A DNA stretch of 12,981 nt from DATKPC01 sp035524275 (GTDB lineage: Bacteria > Pseudomonadota > Gammaproteobacteria > Burkholderiales > Burkholderiaceae_F). Of this stretch, positions 1 through 6,457 are shown piece by piece. The notes beneath the pieces were generated by a model that saw only the letters and a list, made by a program, of their open reading frames with translations, did not search any database and was not told the origin of the DNA. The stretch covers positions 1 to 12,981 of the forward strand of contig DATKPC010000002.1 in NCBI GenBank assembly GCA_035524275.1. Reading direction: 5' to 3'. The translations under genes were made by a program, and so were the position numbers. Position 1 is the stretch's first letter, and every line of letters starts with the position of its first letter.

Positions 1-455
1 GCTCGCCGACCGCCGAAGGCGTGCTGCGCGCCAAGCTCGAGGCCGCCGGCCTGGGGCGCGAGGTGGAGGTCGACTCGGCCGGCACGCATGGCCACCACCA
101 TGCCGGTGAAGCGCCGGACCCGCGCGCGGTGAAACATGCCGCGGCGCGCGGCTACGAGATCGGCAAGCTGCGAGCACGGCGGCTCGTCGATGAGGACTTC
201 GAGCGCTTCGACTGGCTGATCGCGATGGACGACGACAATCTCGCGTTCATGCAGTCGGCGGCGCCGGCCGGCAGCGCGGTGCGGATCGGGCTGCTGCTCG
301 AACATGCGCGCCGCCATGCCGGCGTGCGCGAGGTGCCGGACCCGTACTACGGCGCGCCGGCAGGGTTCGAGCACGTGCTCGACCTGGTCGAGGACGCATG
401 CGACGGCCTCGTCGAAGCGCTGCGGGGGGCAGGGAACTTCTCCGGCAAAACTTGA
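1..455 (+). CDS. Low-molecular-weight protein tyrosine phosphatase, 5' end missing
   Basis: This cytoplasmic phosphatase family removes phosphate from phosphotyrosine or related small substrates. The reading frame is open from base 3 and begins SPTAEGVLRAKL, which is the tail of the family's P-loop signature (CxGNICRSPTAEG). The nucleophilic cysteine and arginine of the CX5R loop therefore lie just left of the window. Also visible are the DSAGTHG strand that follows the P-loop helix, the IAMDDDNL segment, and the EVPDPYYG loop whose aspartate is the general acid. About 150 residues are visible and roughly a dozen are missing. The GTG at 21 is internal and not the start. This phosphatase next to iscR is a familiar betaproteobacterial arrangement. 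Its TGA stop (453-455) lies within the -35 box of the iscR promoter. The family call is firm; the physiological substrate is unknown. Confidence 0.93.
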   Translation, partial: SPTAEGVLRAKLEAAGLGREVEVDSAGTHGHHHAGEAPDPRAVKHAAARGYEIGKLRARRLVDEDFERFDWLIAMDDDNLAFMQSAAPAGSAVRIGLLLEHARRHAGVREVPDPYYGAPAGFEHVLDLVEDACDGLVEALRGAGNFSGKT

Positions 456-472
456 CCAAATCGCTCAGCTTC
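448..472 (+). promoter_or_regulatory. Putative IscR type-1 binding site, upstream copy
   Basis: The 25 bases match the E. coli type-1 [2Fe-2S]-IscR consensus, as I remember it, at 19 of 25 positions. The left half CTTGAC and the central AAATC are best, followed by TCAGCT on the right. It covers the -35 box, where bound IscR would block RNA polymerase. In E. coli, cluster-loaded IscR represses its own operon through tandem type-1 sites. The match was made by eye, without a weight matrix. Confidence 0.5.
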
Positions 473-481
473 GGGCATACT
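452..481 (+). promoter_or_regulatory. Sigma70-type promoter of the isc operon
   Basis: TTGACC at 452-457 (five of six matches to TTGACA) is followed after 18 bases by CATACT at 476-481 (four of six matches to TATAAT). It begins inside the last codons of the phosphatase gene and sits about 120 bases before iscR, leaving a long 5' leader of about 110 bases. Both boxes are overlapped by IscR-like sites, as expected for an autoregulated promoter. No transcription start is proven. Confidence 0.55.
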
Positions 482-501
482 TGAGCGAATCAGTCGGAAT
501 C
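477..501 (+). promoter_or_regulatory. Putative IscR type-1 binding site, downstream copy
   Basis: ATACTTGAG followed by GAATCAGTCGG matches the E. coli type-1 IscR consensus at 19 of 25 positions, including ATACTTGA on the left and TCAGTCGG on the right. It overlaps the -10 box and the likely start of transcription. It lies 29 bases, close to three helical turns, from the upstream copy, so two dimers could bind the same face of the DNA. The call is by eye. Confidence 0.55.
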
Positions 502-602
502 AATGGCGGGTAAACCCTGGCCGCCAGCCGGATGACGCCGATGACCCGTCGTTGCCCCATCCCTCGACTTCGACTTCCTCTCGCCTGCACAGGAGAAACG
601 CC

Positions 603-1136
603 ATGCGACTGACCACCAAGGGCCGATTTGCCGTCACCGCGATGATCGACCTCGCACTGCGTTCGAACAACGGTCCGGTTGCCTTGGCCGCCATCAGCCA
701 GCGCCAGCAGATTTCGCTGTCGTACCTGGAGCAGCTGTTCGGCAAGCTGCGCCGCCACGAACTGGTCGAAAGCACGCGCGGCCCAGGCGGCGGTTATTCG
801 CTCGGCCGCGGCGCGGCCGAGATCACGGTCGCCGACATCATCGTCGCCGTCGACGAGCCGATCGACGCCACCGGCTGCGGCGGCAAGGAAAGCTGCATGG
901 GCGAAGACGCCGGCAAGTGCATGACGCACGACCTGTGGGCGAGCCTGAACGCGAAGATGATCGAGTACCTCGATTCGATCTCGCTCAAGAAGCTGGTCGA
1001 CGACCAGCTCGCCAAGGGCGTTTCGATCGAGGAAGCGCCGATCAAGCGCGCGATCTCGAGCCAGCCCGTGGTCAAGCCGATCAAGGTGACGGCGCCGAAC
1101 TCGGTGTTCGCGCTCGGCTCCGCGCTCAGCAAGTAA
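603..1136 (+). CDS. iscR: IscR, [2Fe-2S]-sensing Rrf2-family transcriptional regulator
   Basis: IscR senses iron-sulfur cluster supply and, when loaded with [2Fe-2S], represses the isc operon. The 177-residue protein starts MRLTTKGRFAVTAMIDLAL, matching the E. coli N-terminus. This fixes the start at ATG 603, six bases after AGGAGA (591-596), and rejects the in-frame start at 552. A winged helix covers roughly residues 1-65, with glutamate 43 present at the position linked to DNA-site choice in E. coli. The cluster ligands are C92, C98, C106 and H109. The last inter-cysteine loop has seven residues, against five in E. coli, probably a lineage variant. The C-terminal tail is longer than the core fold needs. 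It is the first gene of the operon, 36 bases before iscS. Confidence 0.97.
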   Translation: MRLTTKGRFAVTAMIDLALRSNNGPVALAAISQRQQISLSYLEQLFGKLRRHELVESTRGPGGGYSLGRGAAEITVADIIVAVDEPIDATGCGGKESCMGEDAGKCMTHDLWASLNAKMIEYLDSISLKKLVDDQLAKGVSIEEAPIKRAISSQPVVKPIKVTAPNSVFALGSALSK

Positions 1137-1172
1137 GACCTTCTCCACCGCCAGCCCGACGCCAGCCTCGAC

Positions 1173-2387
1173 ATGACCCCGCATTTTCCGATCTACATGG
1201 ACTACGGCGCGACGACGCCGGTCGACCCGCGTGTCGTCGACAAGATGATCCCGTGGCTGCGCGAGCATTTCGGCAACCCGGCGTCACGCAGCCATGCCTG
1301 GGGCTGGGAAGCGGAAGAGGCGGTCGAGACCGCGCGCGGCCAGGTCGCGGCGCTCGTCGGCGCCGACCCGCGCGAGATCGTCTGGACCTCCGGTGCGACC
1401 GAGAGCAACAACCTGGCCCTGAAGGGCGCGGCGCACTTCTACAGCAGCCGCGGCAAGCACATCGTGACCGTGAAGACCGAGCACAAGGCGGTGCTCGACA
1501 CCACGCGCGAGCTCGAGCGCCAGGGCTTCGAGGTGACCTACCTCGATGTGCAGGAGAACGGCCTGCTCGACCTCGACCGGTTCAAGGACGCGCTGCGCAA
1601 GGACACGATTCTGGTTTCGGTGATGCTCGTCAACAACGAGATCGGCGTGATCCAGGACGTGCCGGCGATCGGGCAGATCTGCCGCGAGCGCGGCATCGTG
1701 TTCCATGTCGACGCCGCGCAGGCCACCGGCAAGGTCGTGATCGACTTGGCCACGCTGCCGGTCGACCTGATGAGCCTGGCCTCGCACAAGACCTACGGCC
1801 CGAAGGGCATCGGCGCGCTCTACGTGCGGCGCAAGCCGCGCGTGCGGCTGGAAGCGCAGATGCACGGCGGCGGCCACGAACGCGGCATGCGCAGCGGCAC
1901 GCTGCCGACGCACCAGATCGTCGGCATGGGCGAGGCCTTCGCCATCGCGCAGGCCGAGATGGGCACCGAGAGCGAACGCATCCGCATGCTGCAGCAGCGC
2001 CTGCTCGCCGGCATCGGCCAGATCGAGCAGGTCTTCATCAACGGCGACCTCGAGCGGCGCGTGCCGCACAACGTCAACGCGAGCTTCAACTTCGTCGAGG
2101 GCGAATCGCTGATCATGGGCATCAAGGGCATCGCGGTCAGCTCGGGCAGCGCCTGCACGAGCGCGAGCCTGGAGCCCAGCTACGTGCTGCGCGCGCTCGG
2201 CCGCAGCGACGAGCTGGCGCATTCGAGCCTGCGCATGACGATCGGCCGCTTCACCACCGCCGAAGAGATCGACACCGCGGTCGCGACGCTGCAGGACCGG
2301 GTCGCCAAGCTGCGCGAACTGTCCCCGCTGTGGGAGATGTTCAAGGACGGCGTCGACCTGAGCACGATTCAATGGTCAGCGCATTGA
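1173..2387 (+). CDS. iscS: IscS, PLP-dependent cysteine desulfurase
   Basis: IscS converts L-cysteine to L-alanine and holds the sulfur as a persulfide, which it passes to IscU and to other acceptors such as tRNA-thiolation proteins. The protein has 404 residues, the same length as E. coli IscS, and the catalytic numbering coincides: H104 (KTEH) stacks on the cofactor, K206 (SHKTYGPKG) carries PLP, and C328 (SSGSACTSAS) is the persulfide cysteine. The start at ATG 1173 gives MTPHFPIYMDYGATTPVD, in register with the E. coli start. No strong Shine-Dalgarno is visible there, so expression may depend on coupling with iscR. It is a class I (IscS/NifS) desulfurase, not SufS, judged by the sequence and the isc context. 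Confidence 0.98.
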   Translation: MTPHFPIYMDYGATTPVDPRVVDKMIPWLREHFGNPASRSHAWGWEAEEAVETARGQVAALVGADPREIVWTSGATESNNLALKGAAHFYSSRGKHIVTVKTEHKAVLDTTRELERQGFEVTYLDVQENGLLDLDRFKDALRKDTILVSVMLVNNEIGVIQDVPAIGQICRERGIVFHVDAAQATGKVVIDLATLPVDLMSLASHKTYGPKGIGALYVRRKPRVRLEAQMHGGGHERGMRSGTLPTHQIVGMGEAFAIAQAEMGTESERIRMLQQRLLAGIGQIEQVFINGDLERRVPHNVNASFNFVEGESLIMGIKGIAVSSGSACTSASLEPSYVLRALGRSDELAHSSLRMTIGRFTTAEEIDTAVATLQDRVAKLRELSPLWEMFKDGVDLSTIQWSAH

Positions 2388-2412
2388 GACACTGAGTGAA
2401 GGAGAGATCACC

Positions 2413-2820
2413 ATGGCCTACAGCGACAAGGTCGTCGACCACTACGAAAACCCGCGCAACGTCGGCTCGTTCGAGAAGGGCGACGAGACGGTCGGCACCG
2501 GCATGGTCGGCGCGCCGGCCTGCGGCGACGTGATGAAGCTGCAGATCAAGGTCAACCCCGAGACCGGGCTGATCGAGGACGCGCGTTTCAAGACCTACGG
2601 CTGCGGCTCGGCGATCGCGTCGAGTTCGCTCGTCACCGAATGGGTCAAGGGCAAGAGCCTCGACGAGGCGCTGACGATCAAGAACACGCGCATCGCCGAG
2701 GAACTGGCGCTGCCGCCGGTGAAGATCCACTGCTCGATCCTGGCCGAAGACGCCATCAAGGCCGCGGTGCAGGACTACAAGACGAAGCACGGCGTCGCCG
2801 CCGCGACGGAGACGCACTGA
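2413..2820 (+). CDS. iscU: IscU, iron-sulfur cluster assembly scaffold
   Basis: IscU is the scaffold on which [2Fe-2S] clusters form from IscS-derived sulfur and iron before hand-over by HscA/HscB. The 135-residue protein has the three cluster cysteines C37 (APACGDVM), C64 (TYGCGSA) and C107 (IHCSIL), plus D39 and H106, which help bind metal. LPPVK at residues 100-104 is the motif recognised by HscA. The start ATG 2413 has a strong AAGGAG (2399-2404) eight bases upstream, the best ribosome site in the operon, consistent with a need for abundant scaffold. The gap to iscS is 25 bases and to iscA five. Confidence 0.98.
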   Translation: MAYSDKVVDHYENPRNVGSFEKGDETVGTGMVGAPACGDVMKLQIKVNPETGLIEDARFKTYGCGSAIASSSLVTEWVKGKSLDEALTIKNTRIAEELALPPVKIHCSILAEDAIKAAVQDYKTKHGVAAATETH

Positions 2821-2825
2821 TCACC

Positions 2826-3149
2826 ATGACGGTCACTCTCACCGAAGCGGCGGCGCGTCATGTCACCCGCTACCTCGGCCGGCGCGGCAAGGGCGTGGGC
2901 GTGCGGCTGGGCGTCAAGACCACCGGCTGCTCGGGTCTGGCGTACAAGCTCGAGTACGCCGACGAGATCGCGCCCGAGGACCTGGTCTTCGAAGGCCACG
3001 GCGTCAAGGTGCTGGTCGACCCGAAGAGCCTGCCCTACATCGACGGCACCGAGCTCGACTTCGTCCGCGAAGGGCTGAACGAGGGCTTCAAGTTCCACAA
3101 CCCCCGCGAGAAGGATCGCTGCGGCTGCGGCGAATCCTTCCGCGTCTAG
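2826..3149 (+). CDS. iscA: IscA, A-type iron-sulfur carrier
   Basis: IscA binds iron or iron-sulfur clusters and delivers them to target proteins, particularly [4Fe-4S] enzymes. The 107-residue product (MTVTLTEAAARHVTRYL at the start) carries the family's three cysteines at exactly the E. coli positions: C35 in TTGCSG, and C99 and C101 in the C-terminal CGCGES. It begins five bases after the iscU stop with only a weak GGAGAC upstream, so translation is probably coupled to iscU. Paralogues ErpA and SufA share the motifs; position in the isc operon decides the name. Confidence 0.96.
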   Translation: MTVTLTEAAARHVTRYLGRRGKGVGVRLGVKTTGCSGLAYKLEYADEIAPEDLVFEGHGVKVLVDPKSLPYIDGTELDFVREGLNEGFKFHNPREKDRCGCGESFRV

Positions 3150-3177
3150 GTTCGCGCGCCGCGCCGGCGCTGCCGCG

Positions 3178-3204
3178 CGTCGCGGCCTGCGCCGGCCCGC
3201 GACG
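3178..3204 (+). other. Hairpin between iscA and hscB
   Basis: A perfect 8-bp stem (CGTCGCGG with CCGCGACG) closes an 11-base loop in the 92-base iscA-hscB gap. There is no following T-run, so it is not a standard terminator. It could slow decay of the upstream iscRSUA part of the message or lower read-through into hscB-hscA. Such stems also arise by chance in GC-rich DNA. Confidence 0.3.
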
Positions 3205-3207
3205 TCG

Positions 3208-3229
3208 CGTGGCACCCGCGTGGCACCCG
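3208..3229 (+). repeat. Perfect 11-bp tandem duplication before hscB
   Basis: CGTGGCACCCG occurs twice back to back (3208-3218 and 3219-3229). The first copy contains a GTG at 3209 that is in frame with hscB and would add 11 residues, but homology favours the ATG at 3242. The 11-bp unit is not a multiple of three, so a change in copy number would break any reading through it. Confidence 0.6.
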
Positions 3230-3241
3230 AATGCACGATCG

Positions 3242-3781
3242 ATGACTGAACCGGACCATTTCTCGCTGTTCGGGCTGCCGACGCGCTTCGCCGTCGATGA
3301 GGACGCGCTCGCGAGCGCCTATCGCACGGTGCAGGCGCAGGTGCATCCGGATCGCTTCGCGTCGGCCGGCGCCGCCGAACGGCGCGTCGCGCTCGAATGG
3401 GCGGCGCGCGCGAACGAGGCGTTCCGCGTGCTGCGTTCGCCGCTGCGGCGCGCGACCTACCTGTGCGAGGTGCACGGTGCCCGCGTCGACAGCGAATCGA
3501 ACACGTCGATGCCCGCGGCGTTCCTCGTCGAGCAGATGGCGTGGCGCGAGGCGCTCGAGGAGGCGCGCGCCGGGGGCGACGTCGAAGCGCTCGCGCAGCT
3601 GGCGCGGCGGACCGATGCGGCGCATCGCGAGGCGCTGGGCGAGATCGGACAGCTCATCGACGAGCGCGGCGACTATGCCGGCGCCGCGGCCGTCGTGCGC
3701 CGGCTGATGTTCGTCGAGAAGTTCCGCGACGAAGTGGCCGCCGCGTCGGCGGATCACGGCGTCGATTTCGCCGGGGGCTGA
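3242..3781 (+). CDS. hscB: HscB, J-domain co-chaperone of HscA
   Basis: HscB brings cluster-loaded IscU to HscA and stimulates its ATPase. The 179-residue protein starts MTEPDHFSLFGLPTRFAVDE, parallel to the E. coli MDYFTLFGLPARY start, which selects ATG 3242 over the upstream GTG 3209. The N-terminal J domain contains HPD at residues 35-37, essential for stimulating Hsp70. The C-terminal helical domain, from about residue 95 (FLVEQMAWREALEEA onward), binds IscU. Length is close to the 171 residues of E. coli HscB. Only one base separates its stop from hscA, implying coupled translation. No clear Shine-Dalgarno is seen ahead of the ATG. Confidence 0.95.
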   Translation: MTEPDHFSLFGLPTRFAVDEDALASAYRTVQAQVHPDRFASAGAAERRVALEWAARANEAFRVLRSPLRRATYLCEVHGARVDSESNTSMPAAFLVEQMAWREALEEARAGGDVEALAQLARRTDAAHREALGEIGQLIDERGDYAGAAAVVRRLMFVEKFRDEVAAASADHGVDFAGG

Positions 3782-3782
3782 C

Positions 3783-5651
3783 GTGGCGCTGCTGCAGATC
3801 GCCGAACCCGGGATGTCGACGGCGCCGCACGAGCACCGGCTCGCGGTCGGGATCGACCTGGGTACGACCAATTCGCTCGTGGCCACGGTGCGGCATGGCC
3901 TGCCGGAGGTCCTGCCGGACGCGCAGGGCAGCGCGCTGCTGCCGTCGGTGGTCCGCTACCTCGCCGATGGCGCGGTCGAAGTCGGCGCCGTGGCGCAGGC
4001 ACAGCAGGCGCAGGATCCGCGCAACACGATCGTCTCGGTCAAGCGTTTCATGGGGCGTGCGGTCCGCGACGTCGAGCACGTCGAGAACCTGCCTTACGAT
4101 TTCGTCGACGCCCCCGGGATGCTGCAGATCCGCACCGTGGCCGGGGTCCGCAGCCCGGTCGAGGTTTCGGCCGCGATCCTCTCGGTGCTGCGCGAGCGCG
4201 CCGAGGGCGCGCTCGGTGGCCCGCTGGTCGGCGCCGTGATCACCGTTCCGGCCTATTTCGACGACGCGCAACGCCAGGCGACGCGCGACGCCGCGCGTGT
4301 GGCCGGTATCAACGTGCTGCGCCTGCTCAACGAGCCGACCGCCGCGGCGCTCGCCTACGGCCTCGACCGGCAGGCCGAAGGCGTATTCGCCGTCTACGAC
4401 CTCGGGGGCGGCACGTTCGACGTGTCGATCCTGAAACTGTCGCGCGGCGTCTTCGAGGTGCTGGCCACCGGCGGGGATTCCGCGCTCGGCGGCGACGACT
4501 TCGACCATCGCCTCTATTGCTGGGCGCTGGACCAGGCGCAGCTGTCGCTGCTGCCGGCCGAGGACCAGCGGCTGCTGACCGTGAAGGCCCGCGCCGCGAA
4601 GGAACGGCTGTCGGATCGCCCGGTCACGACACTACAGGCGCGCCTGTCCAGCGGACGCTGGATCAACCTCGCGATTGGCGTCGAGGCCTTCGCGTCGATG
4701 ACGCAGCACCTTGTCGCGAAGACGATCGACGCCGCACGTCGCGCGCTGCGCGATGCCGGGCTGGCGCCCAAGGACATCGATGGCGTCGTGCTTGTCGGCG
4801 GGGCGACACGGATGCCGCACGTGCGCGCCAGCGTCGAGGCCTTCTTCGGCCAGCGCCCGCTGGCCGATATCGATCCGGACAAGGTCGTCGCGCTCGGCGC
4901 CGCGATGCAGGCCAACCAGCTCGCCGGCAACCGCGCGGCGTCCGACTGGCTGCTTCTCGACGTGATCCCGCTGTCGCTCGGGATCGAGACGATGGGTGGG
5001 CTCGTCGAGCGCATCGTGCCGCGCAACGCGACGATCCCGGTGGCGCGCGCGCAGGAGTTCACGACGTTCAAGGACGGGCAGGCCGCGATCGCGATCCACG
5101 TCGTCCAGGGCGAGCGCGACCTCGTCGCGAACTGCCGGTCGCTGGCGCGCTTCGAGCTGCGCGGCATCCCGCCGATGGCGGCCGGCGCCGCGCGCGTGCG
5201 CGTGACGTTCCAGGTCGACGCCGACGGCCTGCTCGCGGTGAGCGCGCGCGAGCTGACAAGCGGCGTCGAGGCCTCCGTGACCGTCAAGCCGTCCTACGGC
5301 CTGGACGACGAGACGATCGCGCGGATGCTGCAGGAATCCATCGGCGCCGCCGACAACGATGCCGAAGCGCGGATGCTCGCGGAGCAGCGCGTCGAGGCGG
5401 AGCGGCTCGTCGCCGCGACGCGCGCGGCGCTCGCGGCCGACGGCGACCTGCTGGCTGCCGACGAGCGCGCCGCGATCGACGACCTGGTCGCGCGAGCGCA
5501 GGCGCTCGCGACGGGCAACGATCGCGACGCCGTGCGCGGCGCGGTTGCGGCGCTCGCGAACGGCACCGAAGGCTTCGCGTCGCGGCGCATGGATCGGTCG
5601 ATCCGCTCGGCGCTGGCGGGACGGCGCGTCGACGAACTGGTCGCGAAGTAG
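3783..5651 (+). CDS. hscA: HscA, Hsp70-class chaperone for IscU
   Basis: HscA is the specialised Hsp70 that binds the LPPVK motif of IscU and uses ATP to drive cluster transfer to apo-proteins. The 622-residue protein starts MALLQIAEPGMSTAPHEHRL from GTG 3783, nearly identical to the E. coli start. The ATPase domain (about 20-385) shows IDLGTTNS (24-31), LLNEPTAAALAYG and VYDLGGGTFDVS. The interdomain linker DVIPLSLG lies near residue 391. The substrate-binding domain carries VARAQEFTTFKDGQ and RVTFQVDADGLL, and a helical lid follows to the end. It is slightly longer than the 616 residues of E. coli. DnaK is excluded by the N-terminal extension and the operon context. Two bases separate it from neither neighbour by more: gaps are one base on each side. 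Confidence 0.98.
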   Translation: MALLQIAEPGMSTAPHEHRLAVGIDLGTTNSLVATVRHGLPEVLPDAQGSALLPSVVRYLADGAVEVGAVAQAQQAQDPRNTIVSVKRFMGRAVRDVEHVENLPYDFVDAPGMLQIRTVAGVRSPVEVSAAILSVLRERAEGALGGPLVGAVITVPAYFDDAQRQATRDAARVAGINVLRLLNEPTAAALAYGLDRQAEGVFAVYDLGGGTFDVSILKLSRGVFEVLATGGDSALGGDDFDHRLYCWALDQAQLSLLPAEDQRLLTVKARAAKERLSDRPVTTLQARLSSGRWINLAIGVEAFASMTQHLVAKTIDAARRALRDAGLAPKDIDGVVLVGGATRMPHVRASVEAFFGQRPLADIDPDKVVALGAAMQANQLAGNRAASDWLLLDVIPLSLGIETMGGLVERIVPRNATIPVARAQEFTTFKDGQAAIAIHVVQGERDLVANCRSLARFELRGIPPMAAGAARVRVTFQVDADGLLAVSARELTSGVEASVTVKPSYGLDDETIARMLQESIGAADNDAEARMLAEQRVEAERLVAATRAALAADGDLLAADERAAIDDLVARAQALATGNDRDAVRGAVAALANGTEGFASRRMDRSIRSALAGRRVDELVAK

Positions 5652-5652
5652 C

Positions 5653-5991
5653 ATGCCGCGCGTCACCGTGCTGCCGCACGAAGCGGCGTGCCCGGAGGGT
5701 GCGACGATCGACGCCGCGCCGGGCCAAAGCATCTGCCGGACGCTGCTCGACGCCGGGATCGAGATCGAGCACGCGTGCGAGTTGTCGTGCGCCTGCACGA
5801 CCTGCCACGTGATCGTGCGCCAGGGCTTCGAGAAGCTGGCGCCGTCGAGCGAGAAGGAGGACGACCTGCTCGATCGCGCCTGGGGGCTCACCGCGACGTC
5901 GCGACTGTCGTGCCAGGCGATCCTCGGCAACGACGATCTCGTGATCGAGATTCCCCGCTACACGATCAACCAGGTGAAGGAAGGCCACTGA
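5653..5991 (+). CDS. fdx: Fdx, adrenodoxin-type [2Fe-2S] ferredoxin of the isc system
   Basis: This ferredoxin supplies electrons during cluster assembly on IscU/IscS. The 112-residue protein (MPRVTVLPHEAACPEGATI at the start) has cluster ligands C42, C48, C51 (EHACELSCACTTCH) and C87 (SRLSCQA), the same numbering as E. coli Fdx. The additional conserved C46 is present, and the C-terminus RYTINQVKEGH resembles the E. coli RYTINHAREH tail thought to contact partners. The ATG lies one base after the hscA stop, with no obvious Shine-Dalgarno, so coupling to hscA is likely. Confidence 0.97.
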   Translation: MPRVTVLPHEAACPEGATIDAAPGQSICRTLLDAGIEIEHACELSCACTTCHVIVRQGFEKLAPSSEKEDDLLDRAWGLTATSRLSCQAILGNDDLVIEIPRYTINQVKEGH

Positions 5992-5998
5992 CGGCCGC

Positions 5999-6014
5999 CC
6001 CCGGCTCGCCGGGG
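5999..6014 (+). other. GC hairpin between fdx and iscX
   Basis: CCCCGG and CCGGGG form a six-base-pair stem around the four-base loop CTCG, in the 57-base fdx-iscX gap. No T-run follows, so it is not a classical terminator. It could act as a stability or attenuation element that sets iscX apart from the genes upstream. It may be no more than GC-rich background. Confidence 0.3.
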
Positions 6015-6048
6015 CGCTGCCGTCGCTGCGGCCACCGTGGAGGAAGCG

Positions 6049-6255
6049 ATGGGAACCGCGTTGAAGTGGACCGACACCCGCGAGATCGCGATCGAACTGG
6101 CGACGCGCCACGCGGGCATCGATCCGCAGCGCGTCCGTTTCACGGATCTGCACCAGTGGGTCTGTGCCTTGCCCGGCTTTGCCGACGACCCCAACCGCTC
6201 CGGCGAGAAGATCCTCGAGGCGATCCAGATGGCGTGGATCGAGGAAGCGACCTAG
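6049..6255 (+). CDS. iscX: IscX (YfhJ), small acidic IscS-binding protein
   Basis: IscX binds iron and IscS at the site also used by CyaY/frataxin and tunes the rate of cluster formation. The 68-residue product reads MGTALKWTDTREIAIEL, with RFTDLHQWVCALPGF and the DDPNRSGEKILEAIQ segment, closely matching E. coli IscX (66 residues). The start is ATG 6049, with GGAGGA (6039-6044) four bases upstream. The in-frame GTG 6037 would overlap that ribosome site. It is the last isc gene; 57 bases containing a hairpin separate it from fdx. No clear rho-independent terminator follows it. Confidence 0.95.
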   Translation: MGTALKWTDTREIAIELATRHAGIDPQRVRFTDLHQWVCALPGFADDPNRSGEKILEAIQMAWIEEAT

Positions 6256-6312
6256 TGTTCCGTTCCGCTAATCCATGGCATAACTGTCGCATCGGATTTC
6301 GGTATCTTTCCC

Positions 6313-6420
6313 ATGGAAGACACCGAAATGCCGATGGGCCGAGCGAAGGCTGAACGGGTGCCGAGCGAGGCAGAACATGCCCAACTGACCTCGATGGCGC
6401 GCTGGATGGTCGGGCCGTAA
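6313..6420 (+). mobile_element. Remnant of an IS630-family transposase N-terminus
   Basis: A 35-codon open frame (ATG 6313, TAA 6418-6420) contains MGRAKAERVPSEAEHAQL followed by TSMAR. IS630-family transposases commonly begin MGRPKAELVLSExERAQLxSxAR and then continue into a helix-turn-helix. Here the resemblance stops after SMAR and the frame ends in WMVGP and a stop, so more than 90% of the transposase is gone. The preceding bases 6256-6312 may include the old left end of the element, but I could not define inverted repeats or a TA target duplication. The remnant sits exactly between the conserved isc operon and the accessory genes. Family recognition is from memory of typical members. Confidence 0.6.
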
Positions 6421-6457
6421 AGGGCCCAGAGCCGGCTTCAGCGGGGCCCGCGGCGAT

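Noticed and set aside
917..2395. A 492-codon + strand frame overlapping iscR and iscS
   Set aside because: It is a frame-shifted shadow of iscS, which matches E. coli IscS over its full 404 residues including K206 and C328.
6412..6427. GGGCC-GTAAAG-GGCCC as a terminator for the isc operon
   Set aside because: The stem is only five base pairs, there is no T-run on either strand, and it overlaps the stop of the IS630 remnant.
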